Source: Ideonella aquatica
GTDB taxonomy: Bacteria; Pseudomonadota; Gammaproteobacteria; Burkholderiales; Burkholderiaceae_C
Length of the DNA: 56,153 nucleotides
Assembly: GCF_018069755.1 (NCBI RefSeq)
Contig: NZ_JAGQDE010000026.1
Span: 1 to 56,153, forward strand
Reading direction: 5' to 3'
Of the stretch, positions 1 to 7,683 are shown piece after piece. Made by a program: the position numbers and the translations under genes. The notes beneath the pieces are model-generated. The model had not been told where the DNA came from and did no database searches. It worked only from the letters and a program-made list of their open reading frames with translations. The stretch's first letter is position 1; every line of letters begins with the position of its first letter.

Positions 1-1208
1 GCGGCCCCGGCCGCACCGAGCGGCGGCGCGACCGGGGCCGCTGGGGCGACCGGCGCGGGCGGGGTGTCCAGTCCGAAAGCCGCCAGCGGGTCGTTGTCCG
101 GCAGTGCCGGCGACACCGGTGGCAGCGGGGCGCTCGCGGGTGCCGGGCCAGCGGCCGGCCGCGGCGCGGTGGGCGCGCGGGCACGGATCACCGTGCGTCC
201 CTCGGTGCCGGCCTCGTCCCAGGACATCACGGCGCCGGCGGGCCGCTCGGGCGGCGCGGCAGCGGCCGGTGCGGGCACGGGTGAGGGCGGCTGCGGACTG
301 GGTGCCGCGGCGGGCGGCGCAAAACCGCCCGGCGGCAGGAAGGGCCGGTTGAGGTCGGAGAAGTCGTCCGGCAGCGTCGCCGCAGTGGCGCGCGGCACGG
401 CCTTCAGCGAGGCCAGCGGATCGGCGGAGGCCGCCATGTTGGGCTGCACCGCAGCGGCGTTCAAGGCCGAGGCGCCCAGCGGATCACCCACCGCACCGGG
501 TTTCAGGCCGAACAGGCTGTCCAGCGAATCACCGCCGCTGGCGGCTGAGCTGGTGGGCAGGTCGGGGATCAGCGGCGCGGGGGCTCCGCCCACCGCGTCC
601 AGGCCGAAGCCGCCGCCCAAGGCGCGGCCCAGGTCCGGGGCGCCGCCGGGCTTGGGTGCGGGCGCGGCGAACGGGTCCCAGTCGTCGGGGATGCCACCGG
701 CAGCGGCGGGTGCCGCCGCGGGGCCCGCGGCCGGTGCAAAGGCCGCGAAGGGGTCCTGGCTGAGCGACGAGGGCGGCGCCGGTGGCGTCAGCGCCAGCGG
801 ATCGAAGCTGGCCGGCAGCCCGCCCTTGGCGGGCGCTGCCGAGGCCGGCCCCAGCAGGTCGGCGAAGGGATCATTGGCCCGGGCCCCGCTGGCGCTGGCA
901 CCGATGCGGATCTCGATCTGGTAGCCCCCGATCTGCAGCCAGTCGCCGTCCTTGACCGGTGCTTCGCGGCCATTGCCCAGCGCCTTGCCGTTGACCAGGA
1001 TGGCATTGCTGCCCTTGTCGATGACGCCGAAGCTGCCGTTGCGATACACCACCTGGGCGTGCACGCGAGAGATCGTGCGGTCCGGGTCGGGCAGCACGAA
1101 CTGGTTGGTGTCGGCGCGCCCGATGGTGCCGCCGAGCTCGTCGAACGCGGCACTCAGGCTGCTGGCGGGCGGCGCACCGTTGAACGAGATGACGGTCAGC
1201 GTGATCAC
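1..1208 (-). CDS. tagH: T6SS-associated FHA-domain protein (TagH-like), C-terminus beyond window
   Basis: About 402 codons are visible and the C-terminal part lies beyond the left edge. Residues 1-103 form a forkhead-associated (phosphothreonine-binding) domain with the conserved Gly30-Arg31, Ser48, His50 and Asn73-Gly74. The rest of the visible protein is a low-complexity Ala/Pro/Gly-rich linker of about 300 residues with repeated 'DPF/DPLA' elements. I chose the GTG at 1208 because AAGGA lies about 9 bases upstream and translation from it starts directly in the first FHA strand. In T6SS clusters such proteins (TagH/Fha) read threonine phosphorylation to switch the apparatus on. It is the last visible minus-strand gene and the missing membrane-complex genes may follow. 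The FHA call is certain; the exact subfamily is inferred from the neighbours. Confidence 0.88.
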   Translation of the reverse strand, partial: MITLTVISFNGAPPASSLSAAFDELGGTIGRADTNQFVLPDPDRTISRVHAQVVYRNGSFGVIDKGSNAILVNGKALGNGREAPVKDGDWLQIGGYQIEIRIGASASGARANDPFADLLGPASAAPAKGGLPASFDPLALTPPAPPSSLSQDPFAAFAPAAGPAAAPAAAGGIPDDWDPFAAPAPKPGGAPDLGRALGGGFGLDAVGGAPAPLIPDLPTSSAASGGDSLDSLFGLKPGAVGDPLGASALNAAAVQPNMAASADPLASLKAVPRATAATLPDDFSDLNRPFLPPGGFAPPAAAPSPQPPSPVPAPAAAAPPERPAGAVMSWDEAGTEGRTVIRARAPTAPRPAAGPAPASAPLPPVSPALPDNDPLAAFGLDTPPAPVAPAAPVAPPLGAAGA

Positions 1209-1424
1209 GGCGAAAGGTCCTTGGTGAGCCGGGAGGCGGGTGCAGCGAGGCCGGTGCCGACCGGCATGGCGGCGGGATCGAGCATACCGTCGACCAGCGC
1301 TAAGCGGCAGCGTCGAATACGGGGGTGGCGGGGCATCGCGGCTGCTGTGCGCGGCGGCCTTGCCCTAACATCGCGGCGTCGGCACGGGCGGCGCTGCGCC
1401 GCCCAGTCATCGAGGCCCCTGCCC
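1209..1424. other. Short gap upstream of tagH and the plus-strand gene
   Basis: This 216-base gap lies between the GTG of the tagH-like gene (minus) and the ATG of the hydrophobic-protein gene (plus). It should hold the plus-strand promoter. In-frame translation across it on either strand gives Arg-rich, non-protein-like sequence. I could not assign -35/-10 elements with confidence. Confidence 0.4.
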
Positions 1425-2381
1425 ATGCCCTGCTTCTGCTCCAAAGCGCTGTCATCCTTCGCGACGGCGGCCTGTTCGGTCCCGCTGGCGACGCTGCCGA
1501 TTCCCAGCCTGCCGTCGGCCCTGCTGTCCTTCGCGGCCTCGGCGCCGACACTGCCCAGCATGGCCCTGCCGGCGGCACCGTCGATGACCGCGACGATCTC
1601 GTCGGTGGCCCAGTTGCTGGCCAGCCTGCCCTCAACACTGCCGATGCCGAACCTGATGCTGGACCCGCTGGCGCTGCAACTTCCGCTGGCCCGCTTGTCA
1701 GCCTCGTTCAGTGTGGCCGCGGCCTCGCTGCCATCCTTGCCGGCACTGCAGGCCACGCTGTCGGCGATGGCCCCGCTGGGATCCCTGGCCGCGCTGATGA
1801 CGGCGCTGTCGGGAATGGGCATCAGCCTGGGCGCCAGCGGCTCGATTCCGTCCTTGCAGTCGGTGCTCACCCGACCGCCAACCCCCACGGTCGCGGCCAC
1901 CTCGCCGCTGGCCTCGGCGCTGGCCTCGCTGTCGGTGGCTGCGGGCGGCTTGCCGGCGCTGCCGGTGCTGCAGGCGGTGGTGCCGGTGCTGGCGGCGCTG
2001 CCGCCGCTGCCCACGGTGGCCTTGCCGGCGCTGGGCACGCTGGCGGGCCTGGTGTCGCTGCAGGCCATGGTGCAGTTCCAGCTGGGCGTCAATCCGCTGT
2101 CGCCGGCCTCGATGCCGGCGCTCAGCGCAGCGCTGTCCTCGCTGCCGCTGCCGGCCCTGGCGGCGCTGGAGGTGCCCAGCCTGCCAGCGCTGCCGCCGAT
2201 GCCCGAACTGCCCGAGCCCGACCTGCCGGATCTGCCCGCGCTGTCAGCGGCGCTGACCGGGCTGTCACCGGGCCAGCTCGGACCGATGACGATGCTGCTG
2301 TCGATGGTGTCGATGCAGCCGCTGCTGTTGTCGCCGCCCGGGGCCTGTGGCGCGGGCTGCGCGCTGGGCATGCTGGACTGA
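1425..2381 (+). CDS. Hydrophobic Leu/Ala/Pro/Ser-rich protein of unknown function
   Basis: A 318-residue protein made almost entirely of Leu, Ala, Pro, Ser, Met, Val and Thr, with irregular 'LPxLP' and 'LPAL' runs and few charged residues until an acidic 'PELPEPDLPDLP' stretch near the C-terminus. It starts MPCFC and ends with a Cys-x3-Cys motif. I see no clear signal peptide and no catalytic motif. GAGG lies 9 bases before the ATG and a perfect hairpin follows the stop codon. It is the only plus-strand gene inside a minus-strand T6SS operon. Its third codon positions coincide with those of an antisense open frame, so codon bias does not fix the strand. The protein-like composition begins at this ATG, while the antisense frame runs on into Arg-rich junk; that favours the plus strand. 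I do not recognise the family. Confidence 0.55.
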   Translation: MPCFCSKALSSFATAACSVPLATLPIPSLPSALLSFAASAPTLPSMALPAAPSMTATISSVAQLLASLPSTLPMPNLMLDPLALQLPLARLSASFSVAAASLPSLPALQATLSAMAPLGSLAALMTALSGMGISLGASGSIPSLQSVLTRPPTPTVAATSPLASALASLSVAAGGLPALPVLQAVVPVLAALPPLPTVALPALGTLAGLVSLQAMVQFQLGVNPLSPASMPALSAALSSLPLPALAALEVPSLPALPPMPELPEPDLPDLPALSAALTGLSPGQLGPMTMLLSMVSMQPLLLSPPGACGAGCALGMLD

Positions 2382-2397
2382 GGCCCGGCACCGGGCC
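2382..2397. terminator. Hairpin between convergent genes
   Basis: GGCCCGG-CA-CCGGGCC is a perfect inverted repeat immediately after the TGA of the plus-strand gene and 6 bases before the stop of the minus-strand gene ending at 2403. It could stop transcription from both sides. No U-tract follows on either strand, so this rests on symmetry and position. Confidence 0.5.
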
Positions 2398-2402
2398 GGC
2401 GC

Positions 2403-3215
2403 TCAGCGCAGCACATACAGGCGGCCCTCCACGGCTGTCAGGCGCAGCGGCCAGGCGAGTTGCCGGCCGTCGGCGTCGGCCTTGGTCTGCAGCCAGGGCG
2501 TGCCATCGCTGCGCAGGCACTCGAACAGCCGGCCGCGCGCCACACGGCGCAGCACCAGGCCCTCGGGCTCGAAGGGCAGCCAGTCCAGGCGGCGCGCTTC
2601 GGCCAGCTCGATCAGGTGGCTGCGCAGGCGGTCGAGTTCTGTGCGGGCGTCGCGCTGGTAGGCGGCGGCGATCTCCTCGACGCGCAGGCGCACCGCGGCC
2701 AGAAAGGCCTCGGGCTGCCCCTCGCTGAGCTGGCGCGCCCAGGCTGCGGTCTGCTCGGCCACCAGCGCATGCAGCGCAGGGCTGTCGTCGATCGCGGGGG
2801 CATCGATCCAGCGCCAGCGCGGAAAATTGATCGGCAGGTTCAGCGTCTGGTCCAGCGGCAGCGGCGCCACGTGCGCCTGGCCGGCGTCGGGCGCCCAGTC
2901 GATCTGGCCCAGCGTGCGCGCATGGCCCTCGTCGGCCAGCTTGCCGGTGCGCGGCAGCAGCAGGCGCAGGTGGGCCGAGGAGCGGCCGGTGGCGGTGACA
3001 CGCTGCTGCGGCGGCGCCTTGTCGGGCGGCATGGTCGCGGCATAGGGCCAGACCATCAGCGCGAGCTGGTTGTCGCCGGTCATCGTGTACTCGTGGACCG
3101 GCAGCAGCACGCGCGGGCGCCCCGGGTGGGCGCGAGCGATCGGAATGCCGTTGAGCCAGGCCTCGGCCTCGCAGTCGACGGCGTCGAGCTTGAGCACCAG
3201 CAGACGCTCGATCAT
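2403..3215 (-). CDS. T6SS VgrG-island protein of unknown function (270 aa)
   Basis: I do not recognise this family. The start is the ATG at 3215, which overlaps the stop of the preceding gene as ATGA and implies translational coupling. The N-terminal ~100 residues read as a beta-rich domain (MIERLLVLKLDAVDCEAEAW onward, with a 'VLLPVHEYTMTGDN' segment). The middle is Pro-rich and contains 'NFPRWRW'. Residues ~165-225 are helical with regular Glu/Arg/Leu spacing, and a short beta-rich C-terminus follows. No signal peptide, membrane segment or known toxin motif is visible. It is the last gene of the vgrG-DUF4123-unknown-unknown series. That position is typical for effector, immunity or adaptor genes, but the sequence does not say which. 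Confidence 0.8.
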   Translation of the reverse strand: MIERLLVLKLDAVDCEAEAWLNGIPIARAHPGRPRVLLPVHEYTMTGDNQLALMVWPYAATMPPDKAPPQQRVTATGRSSAHLRLLLPRTGKLADEGHARTLGQIDWAPDAGQAHVAPLPLDQTLNLPINFPRWRWIDAPAIDDSPALHALVAEQTAAWARQLSEGQPEAFLAAVRLRVEEIAAAYQRDARTELDRLRSHLIELAEARRLDWLPFEPEGLVLRRVARGRLFECLRSDGTPWLQTKADADGRQLAWPLRLTAVEGRLYVLR

Positions 3216-4966
3216 CCGAGGCTCCAGTCGACCAGGGTCATCGCAGGCAGCAGCGGGCGGCGCCATTGCAGCTGGCCCAGCAGCGGATCACTGATGCGGC
3301 ACAGCGCCTGCACCGGCTCCACGGCCAGGCGTGCGAACCATTGCCAGCCCATGCCGTCGGGGCGCGGGCGCACACCACACTGGCCGACCACCGCGCCCGC
3401 TACCAGGCTGGCGTCGACCATGCAGGCGCCGTCGGTGGCGGCCACGTCGACCTGCAAGACCAACGGCAGGCGGATGGCCACCTGGGCCTCGGGCGGCGGC
3501 AGCGGGCTGCCACCCGAGGTGTCCCACTGGGCGCGCAGCGGCACCTGGCCGGCGCAGTGCAGACGCCATTGGCTCAGGCTGCCGCTCAGCGCGAGCTGGC
3601 CCGACAGGCGCAGCGACAGGCGCGCCGCGACCAGGTCCAGCTGGCCCGCCACACGGTGCTGCGGCGTGCCGGCCAGGCCCTCGGCCGCGGCCTGCCAACC
3701 CCAGGCCAGGCCGGCGTCACCGCTCAGCACGGCGGGCTCCGCGGCCATCTGGGGCTGCTCGAAGCCGGCCTCGCGGCACCAGGCGGTGAACAAGCGCTCC
3801 AGGCCCTGCTCCAGCTGTGCATCCAGGGCCTGCAGGCCGGCCTGCCAGGCGGCGGCATCAAGCCGCTGGCCGTCACGCTCGACGATGCAGGCTGCGCGTG
3901 TCACCGGCGGCGGCGGCGCGGTGTCGGTGCTCCACTGGCGCTCGGGCGCGGCCTCGCGCCGCCACAGCATCCAGTGCTGTGCCGCGGGGTAGACACTCCA
4001 GTCGGTGTTCAGCTCGCCCACGGCGTCGCCGTGCTCGCGCAGGCCGCAGGAAGACAGCTGCAGGCGGCCGAAGCGCGCGCCACCCGACCAGGCCAGCGGC
4101 GGCTGCGGGGCCCGCGGCGCGGGGGCGTCAGGCAGGGGCGCTGGCTGGGACAGCACCAGTTCGGCCGTTTGCGGGCCGCGCCACGCCAGCAAACCGGTGT
4201 CGGTGAACTGCACCACGCAGGGGTGGACGGCCGGATCGCAGCAGTGGCCGGCGCGCAGGCGCAGGCGCAGGCGGGCCGGGTGTCCGCTGGGGTCCTGCCC
4301 CAGCAGCGACACGCGCGCCGGCCAGGCCGACGGGTCGGTGGCGGTGACCACCAGCGGTGCTGCGGGCGCGGCATGGTCGCTGGCACGCGACCACTGGCCG
4401 CGCTCGAAGCGGTAGGGCGGGCGGGCGGGCGCGTCGTGTTCGCGCAGCTCGATCGCGTCGATGTCGCAGGGCTGGCCCAGCACCAGCCGGGCGCCGCGCT
4501 GCAAGGAGCCCATCACGCCCAGCTGCCGCAGCGCGTCATCGAGCTGGGCCACGGCCAGGTCGAACTCGGCCAGCTTGGGCAGCTCGGCGGCGGCCGGGCC
4601 ACCGGCGGCCAGCAGGCGCTGCAGCTCCTCGCGGCAGCGGCGCACCAGCTGGAAGGCCTTGGCGCCTTCGCTGCGGCGGGCGTCGGCCAGCAGGTCCAGG
4701 GCCCAGGTGTGGCCGCCGCGGGTTTCGAACTCGGTGCCCAGCACCACCCAGCAGGCCAGGTAGCGGGCCACCGCCAGCGCATGCCTCAGGCCATGGGCGG
4801 CGGCCCGCTGCTCGCCCAGTGCCACCAGGGCGCCCAGGCGCTCGCCAGCGCGCGCGGCCAGCGCGGGGAATGCTGCCACCAGGGCCTGCCCCAGCTGGCG
4901 CCGGTCGCGCTCGGCCTGCAGGGCCTGCAGGCGCGTGGCCTGCTCCAGGTTGAGCACCAGCGTCAT
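3212..4966 (-). CDS. Candidate VgrG-linked cargo or adaptor protein, unknown family (584 aa)
   Basis: The start is the ATG at 4966, overlapping the DUF4123 stop as ATGA. Residues 1-~170 are predicted helical (Leu/Ala/Arg-rich, with 'RYLACWVVLGTEFETRGG' near residues 70-90). The remaining ~400 residues are Trp-, Gln- and Pro-rich and look like several beta-sandwich segments, with scattered Cys residues. No signal peptide or membrane helix is seen. DUF4123 proteins are known adaptors that load a cognate effector onto VgrG and are usually encoded directly upstream of it, so this gene is in the effector position. I see no nuclease, lipase, amidase or pore-forming motif, so an effector role is inferred from position only. 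A structural or second-adaptor role is equally possible. Confidence 0.8.
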   Translation of the reverse strand: MTLVLNLEQATRLQALQAERDRRQLGQALVAAFPALAARAGERLGALVALGEQRAAAHGLRHALAVARYLACWVVLGTEFETRGGHTWALDLLADARRSEGAKAFQLVRRCREELQRLLAAGGPAAAELPKLAEFDLAVAQLDDALRQLGVMGSLQRGARLVLGQPCDIDAIELREHDAPARPPYRFERGQWSRASDHAAPAAPLVVTATDPSAWPARVSLLGQDPSGHPARLRLRLRAGHCCDPAVHPCVVQFTDTGLLAWRGPQTAELVLSQPAPLPDAPAPRAPQPPLAWSGGARFGRLQLSSCGLREHGDAVGELNTDWSVYPAAQHWMLWRREAAPERQWSTDTAPPPPVTRAACIVERDGQRLDAAAWQAGLQALDAQLEQGLERLFTAWCREAGFEQPQMAAEPAVLSGDAGLAWGWQAAAEGLAGTPQHRVAGQLDLVAARLSLRLSGQLALSGSLSQWRLHCAGQVPLRAQWDTSGGSPLPPPEAQVAIRLPLVLQVDVAATDGACMVDASLVAGAVVGQCGVRPRPDGMGWQWFARLAVEPVQALCRISDPLLGQLQWRRPLLPAMTLVDWSLG

Positions 4967-5532
4967 GCATCGGCCCCTGTGCGCACGGGCCGCCATTCCA
5001 GGTGGCCGCCGGTGATGCGCGCCAGTGACCAGTGGCTGGTGCCGGGCAGGACCCAGGCGCCCACCGGGCCGTTGATCGCCGCGCGCTGGGCGTTGTCCGC
5101 GTGGTCCAGCACGATGCGCAGCATGTCCGGGCTCAGCGTGTCCAGCGGGACCGTTTGGCCATCGGGCAGGCGCGCCTGCAACAGGCTGCGCAAGTGGTTG
5201 CGCAGCACGATCAGGCGCACGCCGGCCAGCACCAGAACGCCCCAGTCGCTGGGCCTGTCGGCGGCAAAGAGCAGCGCGTCGGTGAAGGGGCTGTCACGCC
5301 GCAGCCGCACCAGGTACGGCGCGCCCTGCTGCACGGGCGGCGGCAGGGCGCCGGGCAGCAGGCAATCGAAATCGTCGATCTCGCCGTCCTGCTGTGCCGC
5401 GGCCAGGCGTGCCGGCAGGCCGCTCAGGCAGCGGCCCAGCAGCACCGCATGCACCTGCAGGCGCTCATCGGCCCAGAGCTGGGCCTTGAACTGCGCGGGG
5501 GCGATGGCAAGGGGTGAATCGGCGGCGGACAT
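4963..5532 (-). CDS. DUF4123 T6SS effector adaptor (Tap/TEC family)
   Basis: This 189-residue protein matches the DUF4123 pattern: a central 'PYLVRL' strand near residues 73-78, 'SPFTDALL' following, 'WGVLV', then 'LRNHLRSLLQARLPDGQTVPL' (residues ~111-131) and a final arm leading to a short 'HWSL/EW' C-terminus. Proteins of this family are cytoplasmic chaperones that attach effectors to the VgrG tip. The gene starts 21 bases downstream of vgrG and its stop overlaps the next gene by ATGA, so all four genes of this island probably share one transcript. Length is within the normal range for the family. Confidence 0.85.
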   Translation of the reverse strand: MSAADSPLAIAPAQFKAQLWADERLQVHAVLLGRCLSGLPARLAAAQQDGEIDDFDCLLPGALPPPVQQGAPYLVRLRRDSPFTDALLFAADRPSDWGVLVLAGVRLIVLRNHLRSLLQARLPDGQTVPLDTLSPDMLRIVLDHADNAQRAAINGPVGAWVLPGTSHWSLARITGGHLEWRPVRTGADA

Positions 5533-5553
5533 CGGCGTTCAACAGGCCCCGGC

Positions 5554-7641
5554 TCAGTTGCCCGAGGCCAGCGGATCCTCGTCCGGGTCGGGCAGCTCGG
5601 GTGCGGTGGGGTCGGCCGGGCTGGCCTGGGCGGCGCTGTTGGCGTTGCCGGCCGAGCCGCCGCTGTTGATCTTGACCATCGTGCCCTGGATCGTCACACC
5701 GTCCGGGCCGACCGAAATGAAAGACCCGCCCGCCTTGATGCTCAGCGTGGAGCCGCCATCGATCACCACGCCCATGCCCTTGATGTGGATGCTGGAGGTG
5801 GCGGTGGCGTTGAAGGCCTGGCCGACATTGATGTCCATGCCCTGGCCGGAGGTGATCGAGATCGCCTGGTCGCCCTTCACCGCCACCGCGTCGGTGACAC
5901 CGGTGTTGAGCGCGCCCTCGATCTTGAGGTTGAAGTCGGCGCCCAGCTTGGCGTGCACGTCTTCCTTGATCGAGAGCGTGGCTTTCTTGCCCACATCCAC
6001 CGTGAGGTTCTCGCCGATCTGCTGCGCCACGTTCTTCTCGACCTTGTCCCAGCGGTCGTTCTTGACGGTGATCTTGGCGTCGTTCTTGACCAGCTGGTGG
6101 TAGTCCTTCTCGGCCTGGAACCAGACGTACTCGGAGCCCTTGAGGTCGTCGAAGCGCAGTTCGTTGAAGTTGTCCTCGCCGCCTTCCTTGGTGGAGCGGC
6201 TGCGGATGCCGGTGACGGTCTTCTGCGTCGGCAGCTCGTAGGGCGGCATGCGCTCGGCGTTGTAGACGCGGCCGGTCACCAGCGGGCGATCGGGGTCGCC
6301 GTCGAGGAACTCGACCACCACCTCGTCGCCCACCCGCGGGATGGCGATCATGCCGAAGTTCTTGCTGGCCCAGGGGTAACTGACGCGCACCCAGCACGAG
6401 GCGGTCAGGTCGCTCGGACTGACGCGGTCCCAGCGGAACTTCAGCTTGACCCGGCCATGCTTGTCGGTGGCGATCTCGTCGCCCGAGCCGCCCACCACCA
6501 CGGCGGTCTGCGGCCCGTGGATGCGCGGCCAGGCCACGCTGGGCTGGGGTTGAAAGCGCACGCTCTTGGGAACGGCGTCGAAGCGGGCCTGGTAGCCGCG
6601 GCTGACGCTCTTGACGTTGGACTCGTACTCGCCGAACTCGGCGGTGAAGACCAGGCGGGTCACCAGGTAGTCGCCGTCGTCGCTGCTGTGGTCCTTGAGC
6701 TTGAAGGTCTTGCCCGCGGCCATGGCCCTGAAGCGCGTGTCGGCCGAGGCCACGATCTGCTGCGAGTCGTAGCTGTCGACCTTGCCCTTGGCGAAGCGCT
6801 CACCGATTTTCTTGTGGTCCGCTCCCGTGGCGGCCCGCTTGAGGTCGTAGTAGGCGCCAGGCCATTGGCGAACCTCCAGGTCACCCGGGTTGGGGAAGCC
6901 CGTGGTGCGCGTCTTGAAGGTGGCCAGCGGCGTGGATGGCACCTCGAAGTCGTGGTCGTCATGGGCGTATTTCAGCGAGCCCACCTGCTTGACCAGGCGC
7001 CAGTCGGTGACGATGTCGTCGCGCAGCTGGTTGTCGGTCTGGGCGCTGGACCAGGCCAGGCTGCCGCCGGGGATGTCGGTGTGGCCGGAGGCGTCGTCGC
7101 ACAGCACCAGCTTGTGCTGGCCGTCCTCATGCGTGAAGTAGTGGTAGATGCCCTCCTGCTCCATCAGTCGGGTGACGAAATCGTGGTCGCTCTCGTTGTA
7201 CTGGACGCAGAACTCGCGCGGCTGGTAGCTGGCCGTCAGCTTGTTCTGCACCGACTGGTTGGTGTAGTCCTCGAAGACCTTGGTCAGGATCTCGACCACC
7301 GTCTTGTTCTGGAAGATGCGGCAGTCGGATCCCAGCTGCAGGTACCAGAACCAGACGTTGAGGTCGAGGAAATAGCGGTCGTAGCGGCCCATCGCGCCGC
7401 CACGCTCGAAGCGGGTGACGAAGCCATTGACGTAGCGGTAGTCACCACCGGGCAGCAGCAGCTTGACGGTGGCGCGGGTGCCCAGCAGCTCGTCGGCCTT
7501 GATCGGTGTCTCGGTGCGCGTGCGCAACAGTTCCAGGCGGTACTGCGGCAGGCGGCCGAGCTCCTCCACCGCCTGCAGGCGACGGAACAGCAGGGCGTCG
7601 TTACCCTTGACGCAATTGAACTCTGCATCCAGCTTGGCCAT
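5554..7641 (-). CDS. vgrG: T6SS tip protein VgrG (TssI)
   Basis: The 695-residue protein has the full VgrG architecture. Residues ~1-380 match the gp27-like hub ('FNCV', 'EFCVQYNESDHDFVTRLMEQEGIYHYFTHEDGQHKLVL'-type region). Residues ~385-480 form the gp5 OB-fold ('HGPQTAVVVGGSGDEI', 'DKHGRVKLKFRWDR', 'SCWVRVSYPWASKNFG', 'IPRVGDEVVVEFLDGDPDRPLVTGRVYN'). The rest is the repetitive gp5 beta-helix spike ('DVGKKATLSIKEDVHAKLG' and similar). It ends in a short Pro/Asp-rich tail with no extra effector domain, so any cargo must be carried through the downstream DUF4123 adaptor. A GGGGAG ribosome-binding site sits ahead of the ATG. It lies 42 bases after clpV. Confidence 0.97.
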   Translation of the reverse strand: MAKLDAEFNCVKGNDALLFRRLQAVEELGRLPQYRLELLRTRTETPIKADELLGTRATVKLLLPGGDYRYVNGFVTRFERGGAMGRYDRYFLDLNVWFWYLQLGSDCRIFQNKTVVEILTKVFEDYTNQSVQNKLTASYQPREFCVQYNESDHDFVTRLMEQEGIYHYFTHEDGQHKLVLCDDASGHTDIPGGSLAWSSAQTDNQLRDDIVTDWRLVKQVGSLKYAHDDHDFEVPSTPLATFKTRTTGFPNPGDLEVRQWPGAYYDLKRAATGADHKKIGERFAKGKVDSYDSQQIVASADTRFRAMAAGKTFKLKDHSSDDGDYLVTRLVFTAEFGEYESNVKSVSRGYQARFDAVPKSVRFQPQPSVAWPRIHGPQTAVVVGGSGDEIATDKHGRVKLKFRWDRVSPSDLTASCWVRVSYPWASKNFGMIAIPRVGDEVVVEFLDGDPDRPLVTGRVYNAERMPPYELPTQKTVTGIRSRSTKEGGEDNFNELRFDDLKGSEYVWFQAEKDYHQLVKNDAKITVKNDRWDKVEKNVAQQIGENLTVDVGKKATLSIKEDVHAKLGADFNLKIEGALNTGVTDAVAVKGDQAISITSGQGMDINVGQAFNATATSSIHIKGMGVVIDGGSTLSIKAGGSFISVGPDGVTIQGTMVKINSGGSAGNANSAAQASPADPTAPELPDPDEDPLASGN

Positions 7642-7683
7642 CGATGGCTCCCCGGGCCGGCGGCACGCGGCCGCCCGACCTCA

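Noticed and set aside
1205-2416. Minus-strand frame of 403 codons opposite the LP-rich gene
   Set aside because: Its last ~70 codons are Arg-rich junk and its composition is Ser/Gly/Ala only. Kept as an explicit alternative in the findings because of the GTGA overlap with tagH.
3266-6103. Plus-strand open frame of 945 codons
   Set aside because: Antisense to the DUF4123 gene, the 584-aa gene and part of vgrG; Gln/Ala/Arg-rich without domain features.
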